A stretch of DNA of 64,000 nt from Lacinutrix sp. Hel_I_90 (GTDB lineage: Bacteria; Bacteroidota; Bacteroidia; Flavobacteriales; Flavobacteriaceae): the NCBI RefSeq assembly GCF_000934685.1, contig NZ_JYNQ01000001.1, forward strand, positions 3,695,501 to 3,759,500. The letters run 5' to 3'. Both the position numbers and the translations under genes were made by a program. The stretch's first letter is position 1. Each line of letters starts with the position of its first letter. Below the pieces are notes generated by a model. That model worked only from the letters and a program-made list of their open reading frames with translations, was not told the DNA's origin and searched no databases. This document shows, piece by piece, positions 1-9,400 of the stretch.

Positions 1-532
1 CAACCGTTGCAAAATAGCGGTAAAAGAAGCCTTAACAAGGCTTGGTCTACACTTTATCATAGTCGATTTAGGCGAAGTGGAAATAATGGAAAACATTTCT
101 GAAGAACAGCGGAATGAAATAAAAATGGCGCTTCTCAAATCTGGGTTTGAATTAATGGACGATAAGCGTGCTGTTTTGATTGAGAAAATTAAAAATGCCA
201 TTATTGAAATGGTTCACCATTCAGACGAAGTCATCAAAATAAACTTTTCAAATTATTTAAGTGAGAAGTTAAATCATGATTACACGTATATGTCCAATTT
301 ATTCTCTGAAGTTCAAGGAACCACCATTGAGCAATTCATTATCGCTCACAAAATTGAAAGAATCAAGGAATTGATTATTTATGGTGAATTAAGTATCACT
401 GAAATTGCATGGAAAATGAATTACAGCAGTGTCGCCCATTTATCCAATCAGTTTAAAAAAGTAACGGGACTTTCGCCTTCTCACTTTAAAAAATTAAAAA
501 ATAAAAGACGTAGCCCATTAGAAGGAATTTGA
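1..532 (+). CDS. AraC-type transcriptional regulator with CxxC-type N-terminus (5' end outside window)
   Basis: The reading frame is open from the first bases of the window, so the GTG at 77 is not the true start and the gene is cut by the window edge. The visible product begins N-R-C-K and ends with an AraC/XylS helix-turn-helix pair (about the last 85 residues). The second helix-turn-helix shows the usual ITEIAWKMNYSSVAHLSNQF and TGLSPSHFKKL signatures. From memory of the family, Bacteroidota relatives of about 190 residues start with an HMA-like metal-binding fold carrying C-x-x-C (M-V-C-N-R-C); only the second cysteine is inside this window. The role is probably DNA-binding control of nearby genes, possibly metal or redox linked; that part is inference. 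It ends 37 bases before the next start. Confidence 0.8.
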   Translation, partial: NRCKIAVKEALTRLGLHFIIVDLGEVEIMENISEEQRNEIKMALLKSGFELMDDKRAVLIEKIKNAIIEMVHHSDEVIKINFSNYLSEKLNHDYTYMSNLFSEVQGTTIEQFIIAHKIERIKELIIYGELSITEIAWKMNYSSVAHLSNQFKKVTGLSPSHFKKLKNKRRSPLEGI

Positions 533-569
533 TTGGGATAACTACACGAATCTAGTGATAAAGCAGGAA

Positions 570-3479
570 ATGAAAAACACAAATACAGAAGATTTTAATT
601 ATGCGAGAAGCTTAATTGAAGCGAGCTTAGATCCATTGGTTACAATAAGTGCAGAAGGGAAAATAACTGATGTTAACGAAGCATCAATAAAAGTTACTGG
701 CTGCTCTAGAGAAGAACTAATTAATACAAACTTCTCCGATTATTTTACAGACCCTAAAAAAGCACAGGAAGGTTATCTTCAAGTGTTTGAAAAAGGGTTT
801 GTGTCTGATTATCGATTGACGATAAAGCATAAAAATGGACACTTAACTGATGTGGTCTATAATGCTTCCGTTTATAGAGATGACAAAGGGAATGTGCTCG
901 GCGTTTTTGCTGCGGCTCGTGATGTTACCCTTCAAAAGTGGGCAATAGATTTAAGAGAAGCTAATGCAGAACTAGCCATTCAAAATAAAGAGATAGAAAA
1001 AAGAGCCAGTGAGTTGGTTGTTGCCAACAAAGAGCTAGCCTATCAAAATAAAGTAAAAGAGAAACGCGCTGCAGAATTGGTAATAGCCAATAAAGAGCTC
1101 GCTTTCCAAAATACAGAGAAGGAAAAACGTGCCGCCGAATTAGTTATTGCTAATAAAGAACTAGCCTATCAAAATAAAGTAAAAGAGAAACGCGCTGCAG
1201 AATTGGTAATAGCCAATAAAGAGCTCGCTTTCCAAAATACAGAGAAGGAAAAACGTGCCGCTGAATTGGTTATTGCCAATAAAGAACTGGCGTATCAAAA
1301 TAAAGTAAAAGAGAAGCGTGCAGCAGAATTGATTATTGCCAACAAAGAGCTCGCCTTCCAGAATACTGAGAAAGAAAAACGTGCTGCTGAATTCGCTATC
1401 GCTAATGAGGAACTAGCGTATCAAAATATTAAGAATACAAGACAAAACCTTACCAATGAAAAACTTAAAGCGTCTAATATTGATATAAAATTAGACTCCC
1501 AGTATTCTTTGAGTCTCATTGAAGCTAGTTTGGATCCATTGGTTACCATTAGTTCAAAAGGTAAGATAACTGATATGAACGAGGCTTTAACCAATGTGAC
1601 AGGGTTGACAAGGGAAGAACTAACAGACTCTGACTTTCTCGATTATTTTACAGAACCAAAAAAAGCAAGAGACGTTTATTTGGAAGTATTTGCAAAAGGG
1701 TCTGTTGCCGATTTTCCGCTGACACTGCGTCACAAAAACGGCAAATTAACCGATGTGTTATTTAATGGCTCTATTTATAAAGATGAAAAAGGAAATGTAG
1801 ACGGCATCGTTATTGTAGCCCGAGATGTTACCGAACAGAAGAGAGCGGCTAAAGAACTTACAGAAGCCATGCTGTTTGCAGAAATGGCAACACTAATTGC
1901 AGAGGAGGCGAAAACAAAAGCTGAAAAAGACAGATTGATTGCTGAAGACGCCGTGAAAGCAAAACAGCAGTTTTTGTCAAATATGAGCCATGAAATACGC
2001 ACGCCAATGAACGCCATCATCGGCTTTACAAAAGTGTTGCTAAAAACAGACTTGACCGTAAAACAAAAAGAATATTTAAGAGCTATTAAAGTTAGTGGAG
2101 ATGCATTGATTGTGCTTATTAACGACATACTCGATTTGGCAAAAGTAGATGCAGGTAAAATGGTGTTTGAACAAATACCGTTTAAAATATCCTTATCCAT
2201 CTCTGCGATGCTCCATTTATTTGAACCAAAAATTCACGAAAAGAATTTAAAACTAACAAAAGTATACGATCATAGAATACCAGATGTACTGTTGGGTGAC
2301 CCGGTACGTTTACACCAAATCATTATGAATTTGGTCAGTAATGCTGTTAAGTTTACAATTAGAGGAGAAATTAAAGTCAGCACCAAATTACTCCATGAAG
2401 ATGAACACGAAGCAACCGTCGAATTCTCTGTTTCCGATTCCGGAATTGGAATACCAGATTCGAAAATAGAAACGATATTTGAAAACTTCCAGCAAGCATC
2501 AAGCGGAACCTCGCGCCTGTATGGAGGGACAGGTTTAGGACTTGCCATTGTAAAACAATTAGTAGAGCCACAAGGCGGAAGTATTCGCGTAACAAGTAAA
2601 ATCAATGAAGGCACTACCTTTAGCTTTACATTGCCTTTTCAGAAAACAAAAGCAGATGCTTTAGTAGAAATAGAACTTGCAGAATATGATGAAGACGTGT
2701 CTAACGTAAACGTATTGGTTGTAGAAGACATTCAACTCAATCAATTGCTAATGAGAACACTATTAGATGATTTTGGATTTGAATGCGATATTGCAGAAAA
2801 CGGAAAAATCGCTATCGATAAAATGCAAACCAAAACATATGATCTTATTCTAATGGATTTGCAAATGCCTGAAATGAATGGGTTTGAAGCAACCGATTAT
2901 ATTCGGAAGACTATGAATAGTGACATTCCTATCATTGCTTTAACTGCAGACGTTACTACCGTGGATTTAGCTAAATGCAAAGCAGTTGGCATGGATGATT
3001 ACATAGCAAAACCTGTTGATGAACGGATATTATACAGTAAAATGATAGGGTATATAAAGAAGAATTCTGTTAATATGGAGTCCGATGCAAGTGATGGTGA
3101 TAACCCAATAAAAGATAAATGCACCGACTTACAATATTTAAATACCCGAACAAAATCCAATCCGGTATTGATGATGGAAATGATTTCCCTTTATCTAGAG
3201 CAAACGCCGCCGCTAATTAGTGCCATGAATCAAAGCCTGTTAGAAAAAGATTGGAAAACACTACAAACAGCAGTTCATAAAATGATTCCTTCCTTTACAA
3301 TTGTAGGTATTCATACCGATTACGTAAATATCGCTAAAAAAGTTCAGGAATTGGCCTGCACTATGCAGGAGATAGAAGACTTACCAAATTTGGTAAAGCA
3401 ACTTGAAAAAGTGTGTAATCAGGCTTGTCTAGAATTGTTAGTGGATCTTGAAAACTTTAAAAACACAAAGCATGAATAA
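570..3479 (+). CDS. hybrid sensor histidine kinase, PAS-coiled coil-PAS-HisKA-HATPase-REC-HPt
   Basis: The start is taken at ATG 570 (MKNTNTEDF); an in-frame GTG at 555 is the alternative. Domains in order are a PAS domain (about residues 10-125), a long charged helix of 21-residue repeats (about 130-290), a second PAS almost copied from the first (about 310-425), HisKA with phospho-accepting His474 in SNMSHEIRTPMN, a HATPase_c domain with N and G boxes (DSGIGIP, GGTGLGLA), a receiver with Asp763 in LILMDLQMP, and a C-terminal HPt domain with His903 in AVHKM. No membrane segment is seen, so it is a cytoplasmic His-Asp-His phosphorelay protein. The HPt suggests phosphate is passed on to a separate receiver, most simply the overlapping downstream gene. 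The signal is unknown. Confidence 0.93.
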   Translation: MKNTNTEDFNYARSLIEASLDPLVTISAEGKITDVNEASIKVTGCSREELINTNFSDYFTDPKKAQEGYLQVFEKGFVSDYRLTIKHKNGHLTDVVYNASVYRDDKGNVLGVFAAARDVTLQKWAIDLREANAELAIQNKEIEKRASELVVANKELAYQNKVKEKRAAELVIANKELAFQNTEKEKRAAELVIANKELAYQNKVKEKRAAELVIANKELAFQNTEKEKRAAELVIANKELAYQNKVKEKRAAELIIANKELAFQNTEKEKRAAEFAIANEELAYQNIKNTRQNLTNEKLKASNIDIKLDSQYSLSLIEASLDPLVTISSKGKITDMNEALTNVTGLTREELTDSDFLDYFTEPKKARDVYLEVFAKGSVADFPLTLRHKNGKLTDVLFNGSIYKDEKGNVDGIVIVARDVTEQKRAAKELTEAMLFAEMATLIAEEAKTKAEKDRLIAEDAVKAKQQFLSNMSHEIRTPMNAIIGFTKVLLKTDLTVKQKEYLRAIKVSGDALIVLINDILDLAKVDAGKMVFEQIPFKISLSISAMLHLFEPKIHEKNLKLTKVYDHRIPDVLLGDPVRLHQIIMNLVSNAVKFTIRGEIKVSTKLLHEDEHEATVEFSVSDSGIGIPDSKIETIFENFQQASSGTSRLYGGTGLGLAIVKQLVEPQGGSIRVTSKINEGTTFSFTLPFQKTKADALVEIELAEYDEDVSNVNVLVVEDIQLNQLLMRTLLDDFGFECDIAENGKIAIDKMQTKTYDLILMDLQMPEMNGFEATDYIRKTMNSDIPIIALTADVTTVDLAKCKAVGMDDYIAKPVDERILYSKMIGYIKKNSVNMESDASDGDNPIKDKCTDLQYLNTRTKSNPVLMMEMISLYLEQTPPLISAMNQSLLEKDWKTLQTAVHKMIPSFTIVGIHTDYVNIAKKVQELACTMQEIEDLPNLVKQLEKVCNQACLELLVDLENFKNTKHE
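955..1438 (+). repeat. 63-bp tandem repeat encoding a 21-residue coiled-coil unit
   Basis: About eight consecutive units of the pattern KRAAELVIANKELAYQNKVKE lie inside the hybrid kinase gene. Units alternate between YQNKVKE and FQNTEKE endings, giving a 126-bp higher-order period. The stretch 1035-1135 is identical over 101 bases to 1161-1261, which points to a recent duplication. The repeat is in frame and makes a continuous alpha-helix between the two PAS domains. Confidence 0.92.
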
Positions 3480-3906
3480 CAATAATAAAATAAAACTTTT
3501 TCTGGTGGATGATGATGCACTGTTTCTCAAAACCTTGGAAATTGATTTTATAGGAAGTGGCGATTTTGAAATTGAAACATTTTCTACAGGAGAACGTTGT
3601 CTCGCGAATTTATCAAATAAGCCAGATGTGATTATTTTAGACTACCATCTCGATGGTATTGAAAAAGCGGCCATGAATGGGCTGGAAACATTAGATAAAA
3701 TAAAAGCGTTCAACCCTGATATTCCTGTTATAATTCTTTCGTCGCAAGATAAAATTAGAGTGGCTGTTGAATGTATGCATCACAAGGCTGCTGATTATAT
3801 TGTAAAAAGCGAAACTGCTTTTCTGCGTCTAAAAAAAGTAATTACTGAAGTTTTGCGCTATAATAAAATGGAAAAACAATTGAAATGGTATATGGAACGC
3901 ATGTAA
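3472..3906 (+). CDS. single-domain response regulator
   Basis: The likely start is ATG 3472, which overlaps the last eight bases of the hybrid kinase gene (ATGAATAA); a TTG at 3448 is a less likely alternative. The 144-residue product is one receiver domain with the acidic pair in FLVDDDALF, phospho-acceptor Asp in VIILDYHLDG, a Ser/Thr in ILSS and Lys in IVKSE. There is no output domain; only a short basic tail follows. The overlap means translational coupling with the kinase, so it is the natural receiver for that protein's HPt domain. The output is unknown and would have to act through protein contacts. Confidence 0.9.
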   Translation: MNNNNKIKLFLVDDDALFLKTLEIDFIGSGDFEIETFSTGERCLANLSNKPDVIILDYHLDGIEKAAMNGLETLDKIKAFNPDIPVIILSSQDKIRVAVECMHHKAADYIVKSETAFLRLKKVITEVLRYNKMEKQLKWYMERM

Positions 3907-3923
3907 TAATTGTTTATTAAGAG

Positions 3924-3943
3924 CACAAAAAATACTTTTTGTG
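3924..3943 (+). terminator. weak hairpin after the response regulator
   Basis: CACAAAAA and TTTTTGTG pair around a four-base loop 17 bases after the stop codon, followed by a T-rich stretch. The stem is almost all A-T, so termination would be inefficient. Confidence 0.3.
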
Positions 3944-4024
3944 ATGTTTTAAATTATTGGGAGTCTGTTGATGAACCTTTGTCTTTTTTTCTAAAAAAAT
4001 CACCACTAAAAACGTGTGAATCTT

Positions 4025-4058
4025 GTAACACTTACCCTTAATTCTGCAACGCTATTGT
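4025..4058 (+). promoter_or_regulatory. putative stress promoter (AACACTT ... TATTG)
   Basis: TGTAACACTTA is followed, with the G of the distal box 28 bases after AAC, by CGCTATTGT. The same layout precedes the CsbD-like gene and the second Lmo0937-type gene. It sits 41 bases before the ATG at 4099. The assignment rests on comparison between these genes only. Confidence 0.4.
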
Positions 4059-4098
4059 ATTAAAAGACAGCGATATTTGGTAAATAAAATAGGTGTGT

Positions 4099-4254
4099 AT
4101 GGGAAATGTATTGTATTTAATCGTCGTTGTTTTAATCATAGCATGGTTAGTAGGACTTGTAGGCTTTAATGCTGGTGGACTAATTCATCTTTTGCTTGTA
4201 ATTGCTGTTGTTGTAATCTTATTAAGAGTTATCTCAGGAAAAAAAATCCTTTAA
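4099..4254 (+). CDS. Lmo0937-family small membrane protein (copy 1)
   Basis: This 51-residue ORF has two hydrophobic helices separated by a G-F-N-A-G-G-L-I-H turn and ends in a short basic tail. AGGLIHLLLVIAVVVILLR is the family hallmark, seen also in two other genes of this window. Such peptides are annotated as Lmo0937/DUF5670 family and are usually found with stress genes in Bacteroidota and Firmicutes; the molecular function is not known. It lies 25 bases upstream of another small membrane protein gene, which suggests a two-gene unit. Confidence 0.8.
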   Translation: MGNVLYLIVVVLIIAWLVGLVGFNAGGLIHLLLVIAVVVILLRVISGKKIL

Positions 4255-4279
4255 AACAGCTTATTTTAATACTCAAATT

Positions 4280-4495
4280 ATGAATACGAAAACTTTAGGG
4301 ATTTTACTTGTTGTCATAGGGCTTATTATGATCATGTACACGGGTTTTAATTATGTTACTACAGAAAAAGTGGTTGATCTAGGACCCATTCAATTGAATG
4401 CGAAAAAGAACCATCCAGTTCAATGGTCACCAATACTTGGTGCAATACTGCTGGTTGGTGGTGTTTTGGTAATGATTAGCAATAAAAAAAAGTAG
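4280..4495 (+). CDS. small two-helix membrane protein
   Basis: The 71-residue product has an N-terminal hydrophobic helix (about residues 6-24), a polar loop with TTEKVVDLGPIQLNAKKNHP and a second helix (about 50-66), then a lysine-rich end. The loop resembles conserved Flavobacteriaceae proteins of unknown function that often sit beside Lmo0937- and CsbD-type genes. It follows the Lmo0937-type gene by 25 bases. A role in the envelope under stress is inferred from context only. Confidence 0.75.
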   Translation: MNTKTLGILLVVIGLIMIMYTGFNYVTTEKVVDLGPIQLNAKKNHPVQWSPILGAILLVGGVLVMISNKKK

Positions 4496-4566
4496 CAATA
4501 GACTTAATTAGAGAATAGAAGTAGAGTAGGAGCTACAACTAAAAGCGAAGGAAGATTAAAATAATT

Positions 4567-4953
4567 TTAATCCAGACCAAGAATGGTTTTAAGATCTTTT
4601 TTTTCTAAAGGTTTGTGATAAAATGAGCTCACAGACTTATACTGTTGGCTTCTTAAGATATCACTTTCATCCACAGAGGACGACACCATGACGATAAGAA
4701 GTTGCGGCAGCTTATAAAAATCATGCTTCTCTATTGTTTCTAGAAAATTCCAGCCGTTAAGCACTGGCATGTTAATATCTAAGAGTACGATAACTTCATG
4801 CTTCGCATTTTTTATCTTTTCCAGCTTCTCCAACCCAATTTCACCATTTTTACATTCATTAATAGGTAAAGAAGCATCAATATCATTTATCATCATTGAA
4901 ACAATCATGGTGTAAATGGGATCGTCATCAATAATAAATATTTCCTTTTTCAT
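4567..4953 (-). CDS. single-domain response regulator
   Basis: The start is taken at the ATG at 4953 (MKKEIFIIDDDP), ten bases after the preceding gene; an upstream start at 4977 would overlap that gene. The 128-residue product is a bare receiver with the acidic pocket DDDP, phospho-acceptor Asp in LLDINMP, Ser in VMVSSS and Lys in YHKPL. It is the last gene of the four-gene minus-strand signalling operon. With no DNA-binding domain, it is likely a phosphate relay or sink, or acts by protein contact. Confidence 0.88.
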   Translation of the reverse strand: MKKEIFIIDDDPIYTMIVSMMINDIDASLPINECKNGEIGLEKLEKIKNAKHEVIVLLDINMPVLNGWNFLETIEKHDFYKLPQLLIVMVSSSVDESDILRSQQYKSVSSFYHKPLEKKDLKTILGLD

Positions 4954-4963
4954 GTAATTAAAA

Positions 4964-5974
4964 TTAGTCTTGTTCAAATTGATTTGTTTCTCTAACTATT
5001 TTTTTTACGATCGCATCCATTTCGTTTGTTGAAGTTTTTAACTGTTTCAACCAGAAAGCGATTTTATCAAAATTATCTGGCTGCTCCTCAAGTAAATTTA
5101 CTATTCCTAATATTCTAGAAAGGGGAGCCCTTACCACATGAGACTGGGTCCATGCTATGTCTCTAAATGTGGCATTTTGATTTTCGATGGTACTAATGTG
5201 CTGCAAACTTTCAGAAATATCATTCGATTGTACAATTAGTTTGTGGTCTTTGGTGCCTGTGATTTCTTGGAAACAGATTTCTACTTTAATTTCTTTGCCA
5301 TCACTTAATAAATGTGTAAAGTGTTTATTGTTAAAGGGCTCTTCTTTTGAAATGAGTTTATTTTTTATGTGTTGTTGTTCTTCTTTGGGATGCAGTTCTA
5401 CAAAGGATAGCTTTTGAAAATCGCTCAAAGAAAGGCCATATTTATTTTGTGCAGCCAGGTTGGCATTGATTATGTTTAAGGATTTAGCATCTAAGAGCCA
5501 AGTGGGTTGTGGATTAAAGTTAAATAGATTTTCATAATTTCGTTTTTCATGTTCAATCTGATTAATGTAATTACTCCTATTTATCGCAAAAATGATAGTT
5601 TTATACAATATCATTGGATTAATTTCGTCTTTTACTAAATAATCAGAAACACCAATTTGTAAACTCTTTTTAGCCATGCTAAGGTCTGAATATCCAGTAA
5701 GAACAATAACGGGTACCTCATGATTACAGGCTAAAACCTCATTTATTAATGGAACACCTTGCATATCTGGTAAATTCAGGTCTAATAATATTAAAGAAAG
5801 GGTTTCTGTGGTGTGCTTTAGGTAATTTGCGGAGTGCGCATAATCTGTACAGTGAACTATAGTAATGTCTGTAAATTTCTCAAGTAAATAATCCTCAATT
5901 AGGACGAAATCACCATGATTGTCTTCAATGATAAGAATCGTCAACTTTTCTGTAGGGGCAAGTATTTCTGTCAT
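4964..5974 (-). CDS. REC-PAS-DHp protein lacking a histidine kinase ATPase domain
   Basis: The 336-residue product has an N-terminal receiver (about residues 10-130, Asp in LILLDLNLPDM), a PAS domain (about 145-260) and a DHp-like helical hairpin (about 265-330) with the H-box IAWTQSHVVRAPLSRILG. It ends directly after the second DHp helix, so the HATPase_c domain is absent, not frameshifted: no kinase boxes follow in any frame before the next gene. The His is present, so it could accept phosphate in trans or act as a dimerisation platform. I recall similar truncated forms in Bacteroidota. Gaps of 4 and 10 bases to its neighbours place it in the operon with the giant kinase. Confidence 0.87.
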   Translation of the reverse strand: MTEILAPTEKLTILIIEDNHGDFVLIEDYLLEKFTDITIVHCTDYAHSANYLKHTTETLSLILLDLNLPDMQGVPLINEVLACNHEVPVIVLTGYSDLSMAKKSLQIGVSDYLVKDEINPMILYKTIIFAINRSNYINQIEHEKRNYENLFNFNPQPTWLLDAKSLNIINANLAAQNKYGLSLSDFQKLSFVELHPKEEQQHIKNKLISKEEPFNNKHFTHLLSDGKEIKVEICFQEITGTKDHKLIVQSNDISESLQHISTIENQNATFRDIAWTQSHVVRAPLSRILGIVNLLEEQPDNFDKIAFWLKQLKTSTNEMDAIVKKIVRETNQFEQD

Positions 5975-5978
5975 ATTC

Positions 5979-6419
5979 TTAATCTGCTAACGATGTTATT
6001 TGCAACCAAAATTCTTCAATTTTTAAAATGGCACTTAAAAAATCATTCATGTCGAGTGGTTTTTTTACATAGCTATTGCAGTGACTTTCATAGGCTTTAT
6101 TTAAATCTTGTTCATCAGAGGAAGTGGTGAGCATGATAACAGGGATTTTTTTAAGTTTTAAATCGGCTTTAATCTGTTGCAAAACTTCATGGCCATTAAA
6201 TATAGGGATATTAATGTCTAATAAAATAAGATCAGGCTTTTTTGCCTCTGTAAACGCCCCTCTCTTAAAAAGAAAGTCAAGGGCCTCTTGGCCGTTTCTC
6301 GCAATGCTAATTTCTGTTTTTACTTTACATTCTTCAAAGGCATCGAGGGTAAGTAAAATATCACCTTCATTATCTTCTACCAAAAGAATATGTGCTAATT
6401 TCATTTTTTCATCTTTCAT
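5979..6419 (-). CDS. Rcp1-like response regulator
   Basis: The start at 6419 (MKDEKMKLAHILLVEDNEGD) lies 2 bases after the stop of the giant kinase gene; an internal ATG at 6404 is also possible. The product is a single receiver with VEDNEGD, phospho-acceptor in LILLDINIP, TT in IMLTTSS and Lys in YVKKPLD. VEDNEGDI-LL plus the long loop before the fifth strand is typical of Rcp1-type receivers that pair with phytochrome-like kinases. Position and overlap make the upstream kinase its likely donor. Confidence 0.9.
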   Translation of the reverse strand: MKDEKMKLAHILLVEDNEGDILLTLDAFEECKVKTEISIARNGQEALDFLFKRGAFTEAKKPDLILLDINIPIFNGHEVLQQIKADLKLKKIPVIMLTTSSDEQDLNKAYESHCNSYVKKPLDMNDFLSAILKIEEFWLQITSLAD

Positions 6420-6421
6420 AA

Positions 6422-9400
6422 TTATTTGTTTTTTGGAATTGTGAAGTAAAATATGGTGCCTTTTCCTACTGCAGACTTCAGCCAAATTTGTCCTCCTAAA
6501 TAGTCAATGTGTCTTTTGGCGATGGATAGGCCTATGCCTGTTCCGGAATAGGTATCCCTATTATGCAGTCTTTGAAACATAACAAATATTTTATCGTAGA
6601 ATTGAGGATCAATTCCTATCCCATTATCCTCAACCGAGAATTCCCATTCGTTTTCATTTTCAGTGGCCTTAATCTCTACAATTGGAGCCGTACCTGAAGC
6701 AGAATATTTAATGGCATTGTCTAAAAGGCAATGAAGTACTTGGGTAATAGAAGCTTTATACGTGTTAAGTGTTGGTAATTTTTGAGTCTTAATGATAGCA
6801 GAATTTTCTGAAAGAAGATTTCTTCTTAATTGCTTAAAGTCAAGAAGAACTTCGTTTAAGTCTACAATTTCCTTTCCTTCATTTAATCTGCCTGCTCTGG
6901 AATATACTAAGAGATCAAGAATGATTTGCTTCATTCTTTTCGCACCATCGGTTGCGAAATGAATATATTGGTGTGCCTTTTCATCAAGCTGTTCTCCGTA
7001 TTTTCTTTTTAATTGATCCATAAAACCAGTAACCATTCTTAGCGGCTCTTGTAAGTCATGAGAGGCAATGAAGGCAAATTGCTCTAATTCTTCGTTTGAG
7101 CGTTCCAGTTCACGAGTATACTTGGCTAGCAAGGCCTTGTTTTTGACTTCCTGCGTAATATCTGATGAAATACCAATGATACCTGATAGTGTATTACTCT
7201 CATCATAAATTGGAGAATTGGTAACCATAACAGGAAAATTGGTTCCATCTTTTTTCTTTACCTTAAATTCTCCTGACCATGTTTGTCCTTTTGTTAGTTC
7301 ATTCATTATCTGCTTAGCTTGCGCTTCATTGGTTTCCGACGGTGTTAGATCCATGATGTTCTTTCCTATTGCTTCTTCCTGTTTCCAGCCATAAATAGTT
7401 TCAGCAGCGTTGTTCCAGTAATTAACAGTGCCTTCTAGGTCTGTTGCTACAGCCGCCTGCCCTATCATGCTTAGTAAATTAGCCTTGAACCTATTTTCTT
7501 CATCTAATTTTTTTTGCTTTGTAACATCGGTCATTGCGCCTACCATTCGAATGGCTTTCCCGTCTTTATTTCTAATGATTACACCCCGATCTATTACATA
7601 AAGTATTTCCCCATGTTCATTAAATACTCTATATTCCAATTCTAATCGTGTACAAGAGGGATCGGCAATTGCTTCATCAACACGCCTTTTAATTTTGTCT
7701 GTATCATCTGGATGAAAAGCATCTTTCCAGAAATCATCCTTATTAAAAGATTTTGACGTTTCTTTTCCAAAAAATCTATCAATAGCTTCTGAACGGTAAA
7801 ATGTTTGGTTTACGATATCCCAATCCCATATAGCATCATTGGTTGCTTGCGTTACCTTTTCGAATCGCTCGTTAGCTAGGAGGATACTTTCTTCTGCTTT
7901 TTTACGTTCTGTTATATCGAGAATAATGGCTAAAAATCTTTTATTGTTGCCTTCTGTTACCAATTGTAAATGGACTTCCACAGGATAAAGACTGCCTTCT
8001 TTTCTTTGGTGATTGGTAAAAAATATAATTTTCTCTTTTTCATTATTAACTAATGGGGACACAAGTTCTTTAAAAGAAGTGGTTGTAAATTCCGGCTTTA
8101 GATCTAGAGGCGTTAATGCTTCTATTTCTTGTTCTGAATAGCCTAAGTTAAGTAGTGCACCTTTGTTAACATAGCTAAACAAGAATGTTTTTGCATCGAA
8201 TATATAAATTTCATTGAGGCTGTTTTCTATAGTTTTTTGCAAGCTATTTTTTTCTTCTTCTGCTATTTTTCTTGAAGTGATATCAAAACGAATGGCTAAA
8301 TATTGAGAGGGCTTATTTTTTTCATCAAGAAAAGGGACAATCGTAGTATCTACCCAATAATAGGATCCGTCTTTTGCTTTATTTTTTATTTCTCCGCGCC
8401 ATACCTTTCCAGAAGCTATCGTTTTCCATAATGCTTTAAAAAAATCTTTTGGGTGATGTTTAGAATTAATCAGGCGATGGGTTTTACCAATAATCTCTTC
8501 ACTATTATATTTTGAAATTTCACAAAAATTATCATTAACTGAAGTAATGACACCTTTCTTATCTGTAAAAGCAATAATGGCAGACTGATCTAAAGAATAT
8601 TTATAATCTTTTAATACTTTCAAACTTTTCTCTAACGCCATTGCGGCTAGCTTTCGCTCATGAATGTCCTGGTAACTACCATAAATTCTGGTACGCTTGT
8701 TATTCACTATTTCGCTTTTGCCAATGCAGCGAATCCATCGTTCATGCCCATTGGCTGTAAGTAATAAGATCTCCTCATCAAACTCAGTCCCTTCCTTAAT
8801 TAAAAGATCTAGTGCTTTCTGTATTCGTGCTTTACTTTCCCCAATATGAAATTCGATGCCTCCGGTTAAGGTAGGATTGTAGTCATCCTCTAGTTCCAAT
8901 ATTTTAAATAACATGGGAGACCAGTACATCGTGTCGCCGTCTTGGTTTACTAAGTCAAGCTCCCAACTGCCTATTCGTGCTATTTTTGTAACCTGCTCTA
9001 ACAATTCCTCGTTTTTGGCTTCCTGCGTAATGTCAAGAATAATTGAGTTAAAAACGATGGTGCCATCCGCTAAAAAAGATGGGGATCCATATCCGAGATG
9101 TGTTCTCATTTCACCAGTAGGCATGACATATTTCCATCGGGCTGTCCATTTCGTTCTTAACGCTATAGCCTCAGCTATACTGTCATTAACTTTTTCAATT
9201 TCACCCGCAGCCGCCATTCTTTCCCAAACCAGCTCGTTGTTTTCATACACTTCTTCCGCAGTAAAGCCCCATACCTCTTGTGAACCTTTGGTGATATATT
9301 TTAAACGGTCTGTGCCATCAGGATAGGTGATGTATTGAAATACCACACCAGGAAGATTGTTGGCTAAAGATTGCAGCCTTATTTCTGCTTCTTTACGTTC

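Noticed and set aside
955-1438. Regular 63-bp repeats considered as a CRISPR-like array
   Set aside because: The repeats are contiguous without unique spacers, stay in frame and encode a coiled coil inside the kinase.
1775-2614. Minus-strand ORFs of 72-141 codons under the hybrid kinase
   Set aside because: They are antisense to conserved HisKA and HATPase motifs and have no family-like sequence.
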